Shown: piece after piece, positions 42,902-53,400 of the stretch
Numbering within the stretch: the stretch's first letter is position 1
Layout: every line of letters starts with the position of its first letter
Source of the DNA: Pseudidiomarina piscicola
GTDB taxonomy: Bacteria > Pseudomonadota > Gammaproteobacteria > Enterobacterales > Alteromonadaceae
Assembly (NCBI RefSeq): GCF_902806985.1
Contig: NZ_CADCXY010000001.1
Coordinates: forward strand, 372,001 to 436,000
Direction of reading: 5' to 3'
DNA: 64,000 nucleotides
Translations under genes and position numbers: made by a program
The notes under the pieces: model-generated
What the model saw: the letters and a program-made list of their open reading frames with translations, nothing else
What the model was told of the DNA's origin: nothing
Database searches by the model: none

Positions 42902-43618
42902 TCACTGGCTAAAAAGTACCATTAGCCCTGCACCGATCACAATGCTTAAGGTAAGTTTGCGAAATACCTTTTCCGGTAACAAGTGACTGACACTGTGACC
43001 GGTAAAAGCCCCCGCTATTGCACCTATCAATAGGGCGACGAAAGTAGGTATGTTGGCGTACGAATAGCTGCCTTGCAGCGCAAATGAACTAACATTAGTC
43101 AGCCCCAAAACGAGAAAGAAGAGCGCTAAGGTGGCACGAAACTCACTTCGATTTAAACGACTAGCAGTTAAGAATAAAACGACGGGCGGGCCGCCGAGTG
43201 TTAGCGCACCGTTGGCAAAGCCCGATAGTAACCCCGTGGTGCTTTGTTGTAGGGGCGTTGCAGCAAGCCTAAACTGCAGGCCAAACCAAAAAATTAAACC
43301 GGCACTGATCACAAACAGTGCCATACCTTGTTGCAGTATTTGAATCGGTAAGTAGATAAGTGCAGTGTTGCCAATCAAACTACCAAGTATGCCGGTAATG
43401 AGCAGGCTGCGCCACTTGTACCACGTGAAGTGATGCCTTAGCAGCCAACATAAATATACCGCCATCGCTACGTTGATGACCGATAGTAGTGGCGTGAGTT
43501 GGGGCAGGGGTAATAACAAACTCAAAAAAGGTACGGCAACTAATCCGGAACCGAACCCAGTAATTCCTTGTAAAGAAGCTCCCGCAAACATGATCAATGC
43601 GATAAGGTAGTATTCCAT
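42902..43618 (-). CDS. TauE/SafE family membrane permease
   Basis: A 238-residue integral membrane protein with about seven or eight hydrophobic segments. The N-terminal Q-G-I-T-G-F-G-S-G-L-V-A-V-P-F-L segment and the repeated-half arrangement (G-L-L-S-G-F-A-N-G-A-L-T-L-G-G-P-P-V-V) are typical of the TauE/SafE sulfite and sulfonate exporter family. The substrate is unknown. It is transcribed towards the unrecognised gene after eno and divergent from ftsB. Confidence 0.85.
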   Translation of the reverse strand: MEYYLIALIMFAGASLQGITGFGSGLVAVPFLSLLLPLPQLTPLLSVINVAMAVYLCWLLRHHFTWYKWRSLLITGILGSLIGNTALIYLPIQILQQGMALFVISAGLIFWFGLQFRLAATPLQQSTTGLLSGFANGALTLGGPPVVLFLTASRLNRSEFRATLALFFLVLGLTNVSSFALQGSYSYANIPTFVALLIGAIAGAFTGHSVSHLLPEKVFRKLTLSIVIGAGLMVLFSQ

Positions 43619-43634
43619 GTTAGCCTTGAATAAC

Positions 43635-43662
43635 TTGGTTCATAACAAAAGAAAGGTATACT
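43635..43662 (+). promoter_or_regulatory. Sigma-70 promoter of the ftsB operon
   Basis: TTGGTT (43635-43640) and TATACT (43657-43662) are separated by 16 bases in the gap between the divergent permease and ftsB genes, 28 bases before the ftsB ATG. Confidence 0.7.
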
Positions 43663-43690
43663 TAGGACATCATACCATGCGAGTGAAACG

Positions 43691-43987
43691 ATGCGCCTGC
43701 TAAAACTTTTCTTGTTCGTGCTATTGATGGCGCTGCAATACCGACTTTGGTTCGGCAAGAACAGCTTACCTGAATATTGGCATCTACAAGAGGATGTCGC
43801 GCGACAAGAACAAACAAACCAAAAGTTACGGCAACGTAATCAAGTGCTTATCGCAGATATTGAAGATCTGCGAGAGGGCGAGGTTGCGCTCGAAGAGCGC
43901 GCTCGAAATGAGCTTGGCTTGATTAAACAAGACGAAACTTTTTTCCGCCTTATTCCCGTGAAAACAAAAACTTATGACGACGATTAA
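43691..43987 (+). CDS. ftsB: Cell division protein FtsB
   Basis: Bitopic divisome protein of 98 residues that forms a complex with FtsL and FtsQ. It has one N-terminal membrane helix (about 3-18) followed by a periplasmic coiled coil (about 30-70) and the family segment E-E-R-A-R-N-E-L-G-L-I-K. It overlaps ispD by 14 bases, as in many gammaproteobacteria. Confidence 0.95.
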   Translation: MRLLKLFLFVLLMALQYRLWFGKNSLPEYWHLQEDVARQEQTNQKLRQRNQVLIADIEDLREGEVALEERARNELGLIKQDETFFRLIPVKTKTYDDD

Positions 43988-44669
43988 ACAGGTTGCCGCA
44001 GTTCTTCCTGCTGCCGGTGTCGGTCGGCGGATGCAGTCTGAAATACCTAAACAATATCTACAACTGGGTGATGCCACGGTTCTGCAATGGACCGTTCGCG
44101 CACTGAATCAAGACCCTAGAGTTACCAAAATATATATCGCCACGAGTGCTGCGGATCCCTATTTTAGTACGCTGCATTTCGATTCGCGGTGCACCATTCA
44201 GCGTGTCGATGGCGGGGCAACTAGAGCTGCTTCAGTCGCTGCTGGAGTACGCGCAGCTGCCACAGATGGTTTCCAATGGGTTGCGGTTCATGATGCCGCT
44301 AGACCCTGTTTAGGCGCTGCCGAACTCAGCTCCGTGCTAGATGCTGCACTCAGTGATAGTGTCGGCGCGTTACTCGCTTTACCCGTAGCTGATACACTCA
44401 AGCACGCCGATGGGCAGCAACGGTGTGACAAAAGCATCGCTCGAGAGTATTTGTGGCAAGCGCAAACGCCGCAAGTCTTTCGAACGGCTGAATTGCTTCG
44501 TGGTTGGCTGAAATTCGGCACTGAGCATCATGAATTTACCGACGAAGCCTCAGTGCTAGAGGCTTTGGGACAACGTCCAAAATTGGTTATAGGGCGCCGC
44601 AGCAATTTTAAAATAACGCAGCCGGGCGATGAGGAAATTGCTCGGTTATTGTTAGTAAACAAGGAGTAA
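43974..44669 (+). CDS. ispD: 2-C-methyl-D-erythritol 4-phosphate cytidylyltransferase
   Basis: Third step of the MEP pathway: forms CDP-methylerythritol from MEP and CTP. The 231-residue protein shows the nucleotide-binding [11 protein letters not shown] near the start, [10 protein letters not shown] and the Q-T-P-Q-V-F segment. Its start lies within the end of ftsB and it is followed two bases later by ispF, the next-but-one enzyme of the pathway. Confidence 0.96.
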   Translation: MTTIKQVAAVLPAAGVGRRMQSEIPKQYLQLGDATVLQWTVRALNQDPRVTKIYIATSAADPYFSTLHFDSRCTIQRVDGGATRAASVAAGVRAAATDGFQWVAVHDAARPCLGAAELSSVLDAALSDSVGALLALPVADTLKHADGQQRCDKSIAREYLWQAQTPQVFRTAELLRGWLKFGTEHHEFTDEASVLEALGQRPKLVIGRRSNFKITQPGDEEIARLLLVNKE

Positions 44670-44671
44670 CT

Positions 44672-45148
44672 ATGCGGATTGGCCACGGCTATGATGTGCA
44701 TAAATTTGGTAGTGATAAGCCGCTACTTTTAGGTGGTATTGAGGTACCTTACGAGCAAGGTTTGATCGCGCACTCTGATGGCGATGTTGTATTGCACGCT
44801 ATTACAGATGCCGTGCTAGGGGCTTTAGCCCTAGGCGATATTGGTCATCACTTCCCCGATACTGACGCGAACTATGCTGGCGCAAACAGTAGTGAGTTAT
44901 TAGCGCACATAATTACGCTTGCGAAACAGCGCCAGTGGGTGTTGGGAAACCTTGATGTCACTATCGTAGCGCAAGCACCACGGTTGGCAGAGTCGATAAA
45001 CGCGATGAAGCAACATATTGCGGATCTATTCAATAGTGTGCCAGACAATGTCAATGTGAAAGCCACAACCACTGAAAAACTTGGTTTTGTTGGTCGCAAA
45101 GAAGGCATTGCTTGCCACGCAGTTGTTTTACTAAAGGCGCACCAGTAA
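44672..45148 (+). CDS. ispF: 2-C-methyl-D-erythritol 2,4-cyclodiphosphate synthase
   Basis: Zinc enzyme of 158 residues that makes the cyclodiphosphate in the MEP pathway. The N-terminal G-H-G-Y-D-V-H provides metal ligands; [11 protein letters not shown] and the C-terminal [15 protein letters not shown] segments complete the signature. Its stop overlaps the truD start (TAATG). Confidence 0.97.
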   Translation: MRIGHGYDVHKFGSDKPLLLGGIEVPYEQGLIAHSDGDVVLHAITDAVLGALALGDIGHHFPDTDANYAGANSSELLAHIITLAKQRQWVLGNLDVTIVAQAPRLAESINAMKQHIADLFNSVPDNVNVKATTTEKLGFVGRKEGIACHAVVLLKAHQ

Positions 45149-46206
45149 TGACCACAGATGTTATAGCTAAACTTCACTATTGGCACGACACACCAACGGT
45201 GACCGGGCGTTTCCGACAGTGTCATGAAGATTTTAAAGTTACTGAACAGCTGGAAGTAGCAGCAGATGAACCGGGTGAGCATCAATGGTTATGGGTTTAT
45301 AAAAAAGGTGCGAATACGACCTTTGTTGCCCGCCAACTTGCCGAGTTTGCCGGCGTTTCAGAACGCGAGGTCAGTTATGCCGGGCTCAAGGACAGACACG
45401 CGGAAACCTGGCAATGGTTCTCGGTGCAACTACCAGGACAAGATCTTCTCGATTGGAGCCAACTTGAACACCCTGAATTTCGCGTTGAGCGCGCGGTGAA
45501 GCAAGCTAAGAAATTGAAACTGGGTTACCATCAAGGTAACCACTTTGTCTTGCGTCTGCGTGATGTATCTAATGTGGATGAACTGAAAAAACGTTGGGAC
45601 AAGGCCGTTGCAGAAGGCGTTCCCAATTATTTTGGCGAGCAACGCTTTGGCCACTTAGGACAAAATCTTACAAAAGCCAGAGCTTGGTTAACAGGTGAAC
45701 TAAGTCGCAAGCAAACGCGCAAATGGAGCCGTCAGCAGTTTGGAATGTTGCTGTCAGCTGCGCGCAGTTACTTGTTCAATAAAGTCGTTAGTGCACGGTT
45801 AGAAGCTGGTAAAGTTACCCCCGAACAAGGCGACTTCATGATCCTTGATGGCAGCCGGTCATTTTTCCAAATTAAAGAGCTGGACGAAGAAATTTTGCGA
45901 CGCTGGCAAGAGGGGGATATTCTGCTTTCAGCACCCATGGCAGGAAGCTGGCGTGGCGAGTGGCATGAACACTTAAGTGAGTTTGAGCATCAAGTTTTAG
46001 AGCCGGAAGCGGACCTAGTTGCCGGGCTCAAACAACAACGTGTCGATTTAGCAAGGCGAGCGCTATTGATTAAACCTACTGCAGCCGAGTTTAAACAACT
46101 TGATGAAAGCAGTGTAGAATTGCGATTTACGCTCGTTAAAGGCAGTTTTGCAACGAGTTTGTTGCGTGAGCTCATGGTTGCGATGGCCTCCGAACACTAT
46201 AATTGA
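45148..46206 (+). CDS. truD: tRNA pseudouridine(13) synthase
   Basis: Makes pseudouridine 13 in tRNA-Glu. The ATG at 45148 overlaps the ispF stop codon and gives 352 residues. A start upstream inside ispF is rejected. The catalytic Asp lies in Y-A-G-L-K-D-R-H-A at about residue 80, and the N-Y-F-G-E-Q-R-F-G segment marks the family. The ispDF-truD-surE-pcm-nlpD-rpoS order is that of enterobacteria. Confidence 0.95.
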   Translation: MTTDVIAKLHYWHDTPTVTGRFRQCHEDFKVTEQLEVAADEPGEHQWLWVYKKGANTTFVARQLAEFAGVSEREVSYAGLKDRHAETWQWFSVQLPGQDLLDWSQLEHPEFRVERAVKQAKKLKLGYHQGNHFVLRLRDVSNVDELKKRWDKAVAEGVPNYFGEQRFGHLGQNLTKARAWLTGELSRKQTRKWSRQQFGMLLSAARSYLFNKVVSARLEAGKVTPEQGDFMILDGSRSFFQIKELDEEILRRWQEGDILLSAPMAGSWRGEWHEHLSEFEHQVLEPEADLVAGLKQQRVDLARRALLIKPTAAEFKQLDESSVELRFTLVKGSFATSLLRELMVAMASEHYN

Positions 46207-46220
46207 AAGGGTTTTCCGTT

Positions 46221-46970
46221 ATGATGAAGTTATTAGTTAGCAATGATGACGGCGTTCATGCGCCAGGCATTGCAGCCTTACATAAAGCCTTAAACGAAAT
46301 TGCGCAGGTTCGGGTGATTGCACCCGATCGTAATTGCAGTGGCGCAAGTAACTCGCTGACTCTCCATAATCCTTTAAGGGTACAAGAGCTGCCAAATGGA
46401 TTTTTTTCGCTGAATGGAACACCGACGGATTGTGTGCACTTAGGCACGAACTCGCCTTTGGCTGACGATGTCGATCTTGTTGTTTCAGGGATTAACGATG
46501 GGCCAAATATGGGCGACGATGTGCTCTACTCTGGTACTGTTGCAGCTGCGATGGAGGGCCGTTATATGGGGCTGCCAGCCATCGCCGTTTCTATGGGGTC
46601 GCGTAGTGATGATTACTATGATGTTGCAGCGAGAGTCATCGCCGATGTGGTCAATAAAATGGCAGATAGCCCATTACGATTAGACACTATTCTCAATATC
46701 AATGTTCCTGCGCTACCGTACGAAGACTTGAAAGGTATTAAGGTGACACGGTTAGGCCGTCGCCACCGTGCTGAAACGATGGTTGAATCGGCCGATCCAT
46801 TCGGTCGTAAAATTTATTGGTACGGCCCCATTGGAGGTCATCAAGATGACGGGGCAGACACAGACTTTACGGCGGTTCGTGAGGGGTATGTGTCGATTAC
46901 GCCGATTAGTTTGGATATGACGGCAAGGCGTCATCAGGATACGCTAACGAATTGGTTAAACGAAAAATAA
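46221..46970 (+). CDS. surE: 5'/3'-nucleotidase SurE
   Basis: Survival protein with nucleoside monophosphate phosphatase activity, about 249 residues. The ATGATG pair at 46221/46224 follows AAAGGG. The metal-binding [13 protein letters not shown] is at the N terminus, and the S-G-A-S-N-S-L-T and [13 protein letters not shown] segments are intact. It lies between truD and pcm. Confidence 0.95.
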   Translation: MMKLLVSNDDGVHAPGIAALHKALNEIAQVRVIAPDRNCSGASNSLTLHNPLRVQELPNGFFSLNGTPTDCVHLGTNSPLADDVDLVVSGINDGPNMGDDVLYSGTVAAAMEGRYMGLPAIAVSMGSRSDDYYDVAARVIADVVNKMADSPLRLDTILNINVPALPYEDLKGIKVTRLGRRHRAETMVESADPFGRKIYWYGPIGGHQDDGADTDFTAVREGYVSITPISLDMTARRHQDTLTNWLNEK

Positions 46971-46983
46971 GAAAACAAAAACC

Positions 46984-47619
46984 ATGATACAAAACTTTCA
47001 GGGAATGGCGAAACGCTTGGTCGCTCTTTTGCGCGACCAAGGCATTACTAATGAGGCCGTATTGTCGGTGATTGCGGCAACACCCAGACACCGTTTTATG
47101 CCGGAGTCTTTAGCGCATAAAGCCTATGAAAACACGGCTTTGCCTATTGGTAAGGGGCAAACTATTTCACAACCCCTGATGGTTGCCTCAATGACTCAAT
47201 TGTTGATGCAGCATCAGTGCCACTCGGTGCTAGAAATAGGCACTGGAAGTGGATACCAAACAGCGATCTTAGCGCAACTGGTTGACCGAGTGCATTCCGT
47301 CGAACGTATTGCAGAATTGCAATACCAGGCGAAACGACGCCTAAAAAATTTAGACTTACACAATATCAGTATGCGTCACGGTGATGGCTGGCAAGGATGG
47401 CAATCGAAAGCACCGTTTGATGGTATTATCGTGACTGCCGCGGCAAGTGATATCCCACATGCGCTAATGCAGCAATTGGCAGACGGTGGTGTCATGATCA
47501 TTCCCGTAGGTTCAGTAACGCAACGCTTAGTTGTGATACGTCGTTTTGGCGATGATTACGAGCATAAGCAACTTGGTGATGTGAAATTTGTTCCTTTGGT
47601 TCCGGGAAGCCTTGCATGA
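46984..47619 (+). CDS. pcm: Protein-L-isoaspartate O-methyltransferase
   Basis: SAM-dependent repair enzyme for isoaspartyl residues in ageing proteins, 211 residues. [17 protein letters not shown], the SAM-binding [13 protein letters not shown] and I-I-V-T-A-A-A are visible. It overlaps the next gene by four bases (ATGA). Confidence 0.96.
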   Translation: MIQNFQGMAKRLVALLRDQGITNEAVLSVIAATPRHRFMPESLAHKAYENTALPIGKGQTISQPLMVASMTQLLMQHQCHSVLEIGTGSGYQTAILAQLVDRVHSVERIAELQYQAKRRLKNLDLHNISMRHGDGWQGWQSKAPFDGIIVTAAASDIPHALMQQLADGGVMIIPVGSVTQRLVVIRRFGDDYEHKQLGDVKFVPLVPGSLA

Positions 47620-48197
47620 AAATTTTTAGTTCGTTATACGATCATGTTTTGCAGTGGTCACAGCATCGTAAAGCACCGTTTCTACTCGCAGTTGTGAGTT
47701 TCTTTGAATCCATTATTTTTCCGATACCAACCGATGTAATGCTGGCGCCTATGGCGATGACGCAACCTAAGCGTGCATGGACCTTTGCGCTGATCACTAC
47801 CGTGGCTTCGGTACTAGGTGGAATAGCGGGTTATTGGCTAGGCTATTTCGCCTTTGAGCCTTTTGTGTTGCCGTTAATTGAATGGGCCGGTTACCAAGAC
47901 AAGCTTGCAACGATAACCCAATGGTTTCAAGACTACGGCTTTTGGATCATCTTTCTTGCAGGCTTTTCGCCGTTACCGTATAAATTATTTACGGTAACCG
48001 GTGGAATGTTGCAAGTGATGTTCATTCCTTTTGTACTTGGTTCACTTATAAGTCGCGGTTTGCGTTACTTTTTAGTCGCATGGTTACTGCGCACGGGCGG
48101 CCCAACGATGGCTGTAAAACTTCGAACTTACGTCGACCGAATAGGTTGGACATTAGTTATCCTTGCGGTAATTGTCTATGTATGGACACGTTATTAG
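47616..48197 (+). CDS. DedA-type membrane protein YqaA
   Basis: A 193-residue membrane protein of the VTT (SNARE-associated/DedA) family with about four or five membrane helices. The family segments [17 protein letters not shown] and [14 protein letters not shown] are present. DedA-family proteins are linked to flipping of undecaprenyl phosphate or lipids. YqaA itself has no assigned substrate. Its end overlaps nlpD. Confidence 0.88.
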   Translation: MKIFSSLYDHVLQWSQHRKAPFLLAVVSFFESIIFPIPTDVMLAPMAMTQPKRAWTFALITTVASVLGGIAGYWLGYFAFEPFVLPLIEWAGYQDKLATITQWFQDYGFWIIFLAGFSPLPYKLFTVTGGMLQVMFIPFVLGSLISRGLRYFLVAWLLRTGGPTMAVKLRTYVDRIGWTLVILAVIVYVWTRY

Positions 48198-49044
48198 GAT
48201 TATCTGGATAGGCCTATTGGCGGTCACTTTGGTTGCTTGCGCGCAGCGTGAAGTACCTGCCCCTGTAACTCGTGTTTATCAAGGCCCGAGTATTCATGAC
48301 TTTGAGCCTAACTCATTAGCTGGTGACACCTATCAAGTAGCGCCAGGAGATACGCTCTACTCGATAGCGTTTCGTGCCAATGTAGATGTTCGTAACTTGG
48401 CTGCATACAACAACCTGAGCAAACCCTATACGATTTACCCCGGGCAAAAACTTCGATTAAACCGCGAATCAAAACCATCATCTTCGTCTGCTTCAGCACG
48501 AAACCCAACACAAGTCGTTGATTCCGGCGAAGAGACAGGGTATGTTGAGGTTAAAAGTAAAGAAAAGGTTACGAGCTCACAAAAGCCTGTAGAAAGTAAG
48601 CCAGCACCGATCGCGAGCTCACCAGTACGAATGCCACAAAAAGCAGAGCGATTTCCAGCGAGTAATGAATTGGAATGGCAATGGCCGGCGACAGGTGAAG
48701 TGATACGTAACTTTTCGACCGCAGCCTCGGGTAATAAAGGTCTCGACTTTGCCGGTTCGAAGGGAGCTCCAGTTTACGCTGCTGAAGCTGGTAAAGTGGT
48801 TTACGCCGGAGGCGCGTTAAAAGGCTATGGGAACTTAATTATTCTCAAGCACAACGATGATTATATAACTGCGTACGCTCACAATGATGAACTTTTAGTT
48901 AGTGAACAAGAGTGGGTCAGCGCAGGAGATAAAATTGCGGCAATGGGGAATTCAGACGCGGATCGGGTTAAGTTGCATTTTGAGATCCGATTTCGAGGTA
49001 AGTCTGTTAATCCGCGGCATTATTTACCACGGGGGTCACAATGA
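48178..49044 (+). CDS. nlpD: Murein hydrolase activator NlpD
   Basis: Outer-membrane lipoprotein that activates the amidase AmiC at the septum. The leader ends in a lipobox (T-L-V-A-C). A LysM domain is at about residues 53-100, followed by a Ser/Lys-rich linker and a C-terminal LytM (M23) domain. The metal ligands of active M23 enzymes are missing in part (N-K-G-L-D-F instead of H-x-G-x-D, and a single His in K-L-H-F-E-I), as expected for a non-catalytic activator. A TTG two codons upstream is another start candidate. rpoS follows. Confidence 0.92.
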   Translation: MYGHVIRIIWIGLLAVTLVACAQREVPAPVTRVYQGPSIHDFEPNSLAGDTYQVAPGDTLYSIAFRANVDVRNLAAYNNLSKPYTIYPGQKLRLNRESKPSSSSASARNPTQVVDSGEETGYVEVKSKEKVTSSQKPVESKPAPIASSPVRMPQKAERFPASNELEWQWPATGEVIRNFSTAASGNKGLDFAGSKGAPVYAAEAGKVVYAGGALKGYGNLIILKHNDDYITAYAHNDELLVSEQEWVSAGDKIAAMGNSDADRVKLHFEIRFRGKSVNPRHYLPRGSQ

Positions 49045-50015
49045 GTCAGCGTAACGACATCGACGAAGTTGATGAACAGGCGGTTGCTCCAGAAGCAGAA
49101 AAACCGGTCGCATCCGACACAAGTTCGGATGATTCAGACTTCGAAGAAAGTGTTTCCAACCGAGCGAACTACCAAAAGAAAATGGACGCCACTCAAATGT
49201 ATTTGAGTGAAATTGGCTTTTCTCCTCTTTTAACTGCTGAGGAAGAAGTTTATTTTTCTCGAAAAGCTCTGAAAGGTGATCAAGCAGCTCGTGCGCGAAT
49301 GATCGAGAGTAATTTGCGGCTAGTGGTGAAAATTGCGCGGCGCTATACCAACCGAGGGTTACCGTTACTGGACTTAGTCGAGGAGGGAAATTTAGGCCTG
49401 ATTCGAGCAGTAGAGAAATTCGATCCGGAGCGAGGTTTTCGCTTTTCGACCTATGCGACCTGGTGGATTCGCCAAACCATTGAACGTGCAATAATGAATC
49501 AGACACGCACGATTCGGTTACCCATTCACGTAGTTAAAGAACTTAACAGCTATCTTCGAGCCTCTCGAGAGCTCGCTCATAAACTCGATCACGAGCCTAC
49601 CGCTGAAGATATTGCCGCGCAGCTAGACGTGTCAGTCAGTGATGTTAGCCGCATGTTGCGACTTAATGAACGTATTGCCTCGGTAGATACCCCGCTAGGA
49701 GGCGATAACGATAAATCACTCGTTGATCTGCTTACGGATGAGTCTGATCATGGCCCAGAAGGCGAAATGCAAGATGACGACTTAAAAGAACATATTGTAG
49801 ATTGGTTAGCGAGCTTGAATGCCAAGCAGCGTGAAGTATTAGCGCGGCGTTTTGGCTTGATGGGTTACGAACCAGCAACACTTGAAGACGTTGGTCGAGA
49901 GATTGGTTTAACACGTGAACGCGTTCGACAGATCCAAGTCGAAGCACTGCGTCGCTTGCGTGATATGTTACGCCAGCAAGGCTTGAGTTTGGACGCACTA
50001 TTTCAAGCTGAATAA
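49041..50015 (+). CDS. rpoS: RNA polymerase sigma factor RpoS
   Basis: General stress and stationary-phase sigma factor, 324 residues, of the sigma-70 group. Regions 1.2 to 4 are visible: [11 protein letters not shown], the region 2 core [17 protein letters not shown], region 3, and region 4 with [14 protein letters not shown]. Its ATG overlaps the nlpD stop. In relatives its main promoter lies inside nlpD. The accessory insert begins about 50 bases after its stop. Confidence 0.97.
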   Translation: MSQRNDIDEVDEQAVAPEAEKPVASDTSSDDSDFEESVSNRANYQKKMDATQMYLSEIGFSPLLTAEEEVYFSRKALKGDQAARARMIESNLRLVVKIARRYTNRGLPLLDLVEEGNLGLIRAVEKFDPERGFRFSTYATWWIRQTIERAIMNQTRTIRLPIHVVKELNSYLRASRELAHKLDHEPTAEDIAAQLDVSVSDVSRMLRLNERIASVDTPLGGDNDKSLVDLLTDESDHGPEGEMQDDDLKEHIVDWLASLNAKQREVLARRFGLMGYEPATLEDVGREIGLTRERVRQIQVEALRRLRDMLRQQGLSLDALFQAE

Positions 50016-50447
50016 TAGCGTCGGCGATTCAGTAGTGCCCCTATTTAACTATGAAGTGCTGTATGGTTGAACCTGTGACCTCTGCCTCCGGAGGGTAGTC
50101 ACCGTTAATGTGGTAAATTGATAATGCCAGGCGTGGTAAGGGCTTAAACGGTGTTGCTGTTTTCGATTTCTAAAAATTATTCGCACTTTTGAGGCCATTT
50201 AACGACAAAATTGGTCACAGAACACTACTCCTAAAACCGACAATTTTTGACCTTTGCCTCAGAACAAAAAATCTCAATCATCGACCTAAAACCTGTGAGT
50301 TTTGAGGTGGAAAAAATTCTATGTTTATCCGTATGCACACTGACGTTTATGCCACACCGAGAATAATCGAATATCTAAATGTTGGGATGTTGTTTTAATC
50401 ATGATGCAGTGGAGTTGCTTTATGTTAACTTACATGGACGTTGCCTA
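50016..50447 (+). other. 432-base gap between rpoS and the rhs gene
   Basis: No credible gene is seen here. The left copy of the tRNA-Arg-derived repeat is at 50066-50098. The remainder is AT-rich with short imperfect repeats (CGACAAAATTGGTCA near 50213 and CGACAATTTTTGACC near 50239). No strong terminator was seen after rpoS. A promoter for rhs is expected here, but I could not settle on one. Confidence 0.6.
50066..50098. repeat. Left direct repeat (attL-like), tRNA-Arg(CCG)-derived
   Basis: Thirty-one of 33 bases are identical to 56164-56196, with a perfect 26-base core at 50069-50094. The core corresponds to the anticodon arm (CTCCGGA loop), variable region and first half of the T arm of a tRNA-Arg(CCG) read on the minus strand. 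The rest of the tRNA is missing on both sides. Confidence 0.85.
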
Positions 50448-53400
50448 ATGAAACTAGCGATTCGAAGCCTTATAGCCTTCAGTATTTTGGTCACTCCTTT
50501 CACATTACATGCGCAGGCTTCTCAGGAAATTTGTTGGACCACATATACAGAGGTATCGAGGCCGAACGGAACACTCCCAGATGGCACGCCAAGGTACGAA
50601 ACTGTTCTTGTTGCAGGACAAGCATGTTATGACATGGCAAATCTTGATGGCGGATGGCCGGGTATAGGCGGCGACCAGGATTATCAGCTCGGTGGTGGTG
50701 GCGGTTCGGGGGCAGGTGCAGGTGATACGCCATCTTCAGAAAACCAAGATGAACGTGACGAACAATGTACGGCGGGAAATCCTATCGTAGTCGCGACGGG
50801 AGAGAAAACGCAGCATGAAGTTGACTTTGCAAATCCGGTGAATAGCTTGCTTTCAATCGAAAGAGGTTATCGTAGCTTCCGTGATGCCACATCTTTATTT
50901 GGAGCTGCATGGCGAAGTAACTTTGATTATGGTGTTACTGTGATTAATCACCCAGACTTCGATGAAATAGTCCTTCAGCGCGGTATCAATGGTTCACTCA
51001 GTTTGGTGCGCGCTACAACGGACGATGGCGATACCGTGTTCGTGAAAATGGGGACGCAACGAATCGAGCGATTGATTGAAAGCCCTGCAGGCTGGACCTA
51101 TTTTGCGGCTAATGGACAAGTTGAGAACTACGACGCCAATGGATTAATTCTTTCGATCGACAATGTAACCACGAATGAGACGATCGTATTTGTCTATGAA
51201 ACGATAGGTGGTGTGCAGCGTTTGACACGAGTGAATGGTAACAAAGGTGGTTCACTCAAGTTTCAATATGTGGGCGGTCGGATCAATTCCATCACTGACA
51301 ACAATGGTGGCGTCTACTTCTACAGCTACAGTTATACCTATGATGGCTACGTGCTCAGCGGAGTTAATTTCCCGGGAAATGATAGCAAGACCTATCATTA
51401 CGGCAGTGGACGTCTGCTTACGGGCATTTCCATGAACGGCACGCGCTTTGCGACGTGGGCCTATGATAGTCAGGGACGCGCGGTCTCAAGCTCACATGGC
51501 AATGGTGTTGATCAAGTTCTTTTGGATTACTCCAGCGTTGCGGCTGGATACGTAACTGAAACGAATCCCAAAGGTAAACAAACTAAGTTTTGGTTATCCA
51601 GCGATGACCCCACTAAAATTGGTGAAGTTGAAGGGCTTGCCTCATCGAACTGTATCGCCACAAGCAGTCTTTACACATTTGATGACAACGGGTATACCGC
51701 TTCCACAACCGATCCGGCTGGAAATACAACAACGTTTGAGCGGGATTTTGTTGGTAATATCCTTACCGAGGTGCGTGCGGCGGGGCAGGCGCAGGAGAAG
51801 ACGATAACCACGCAGTGGCATGCATTTTACAATAAGCCAACGGTAATAACCGAAGAGACATTACGGCGTAATTTCTCCTACAATAATTCGGGTCAATTAG
51901 TGCAAGAGCAATGGGTAGATTTAGCGACCCAACAGACCCGCACGACAACTTATTCATATACCCGCAACAATGATGGACAATTAATTAAGATAAGCGTTAA
52001 CGGGCCTCAGCCGGGCAGCGCGGATACTATTGACTATCACTATGATAATTTAGGTCGGTTATATCAGGTGAATAATGGGCTTTTCGTCATAGCACAATAT
52101 TCTAACTTTGATGGAATGGGGCAACCCACCTTGATGGTAGACCCAAATGGTATTCAGATTTCGATGAGCTATGATGCCCGAGGTCGTTTGAGTCAGCTGA
52201 CTAAGCATTATCCTTCAGGCGATGTCTCAACCTCGTACACTTATGCAGTTGATGGGCAACTCAAAGAAGTTTTCTCTCCCACAGGGTTGGCGTCCATTTT
52301 AACTTATGACGCTGCTCGGCGTCATGTGAGCACAACGTTGCAAAAAGGCTCGGGAATGCCTGTAAAGCAGCGCTTCAGTTATGACACTGCAAGTAACCTG
52401 ACAGCGACGCGGTACAGCCATATTGAACGGAGGATCATCCAAAACAACAACTGCACTCCGAGTCCCTGTCGCATCGACGACACGGTGGGCGACACCCAGT
52501 ATGAAGAAGTTGAAATCAATAACTTCATTCACACGCAACAGTACGATGAGTTGAACCGTCCCCTTTCAGCACAAACAGGCGCACTGCGGTTAAGCTTTGC
52601 ATACGATGCGCGCGGTAATGTGATAGCGAAGACAGATGGACAGAACCAAACGACTTTGTATGAGTATGATGCGCACAACCGTCTCATCAAAGAAACGGCA
52701 CCGGATGGCAGCACCGTAGAGTTTAGCTACAACGCAAATGGTCATTTGACCGAAGTGACCGATGCAAAAGGCAATATCACTAGCTACACCGTGAACGCCT
52801 TTGGTGATGTGCTTTCGCGTACAAGTCCCGACACCGGCACTACAACGTACGGCTATAATGCAGCGGGACAGTTAACACTAGTGAGCCGTGCGAACGGGAC
52901 AAGTACCACACTCAGTTACGATGGTATCGGGCGTGTGACGCAACGCAGCTCTGGCGATGTCAACGAAACATTCAGCTACGATAATTGTAGCTATGGCGTG
53001 GGTAAGCTGTGTCATACCACCGACCGCGCGGGCTCAACAGATTATGACTATACCGCAGCAGGTCAACTGGCGAGCGTAACGCGAAGCATCTTGGGTGCGA
53101 GCTACACCACACAGTGGGTATACGATGAAGAAGGACGTGTGGTTGAAATCAGCTATCCATCGGGTATCTTGGTGGACTACGAATATGACGGTATGGTTGT
53201 GAAACAAGGGCGCCCGTCAGCGGTCTATGTGACGATAAACGGCGTCCGTGAGCCGGTCATGACGATGCTCAATCATGAAGCCTTTGGACCGTTGCGTTAC
53301 GGCACCTATGGTAATGACCTGAGCGCGTTTCGGCAGTATACGAGCGGTTATGAGTTAAAATCCTCTTATGTGGGCGGTGGTTGGGCGCCATTGACCACTG

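Noticed and set aside
48172-48197. Overlap of nlpD with the DedA-type gene as a sign of a wrong start.
   Set aside because: The overlap is small, the lipoprotein leader needs these codons, and overlaps are common in this operon.
49036-49506. Antisense ORF of 156 codons opposite rpoS.
   Set aside because: It lies fully inside the conserved rpoS gene, with no start signal and no recognisable motif.
50066-50098. A tRNA-Arg gene after rpoS.
   Set aside because: Only the anticodon arm to half of the T arm is present. No D arm, acceptor strand or CCA is found on either side.
50100-50440. Possible small RNA or CRISPR-like repeats in the gap before rhs.
   Set aside because: Only short imperfect repeats are present, with no regular spacing, no clear promoter and no terminator. 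There is no CRISPR pattern anywhere in the window.
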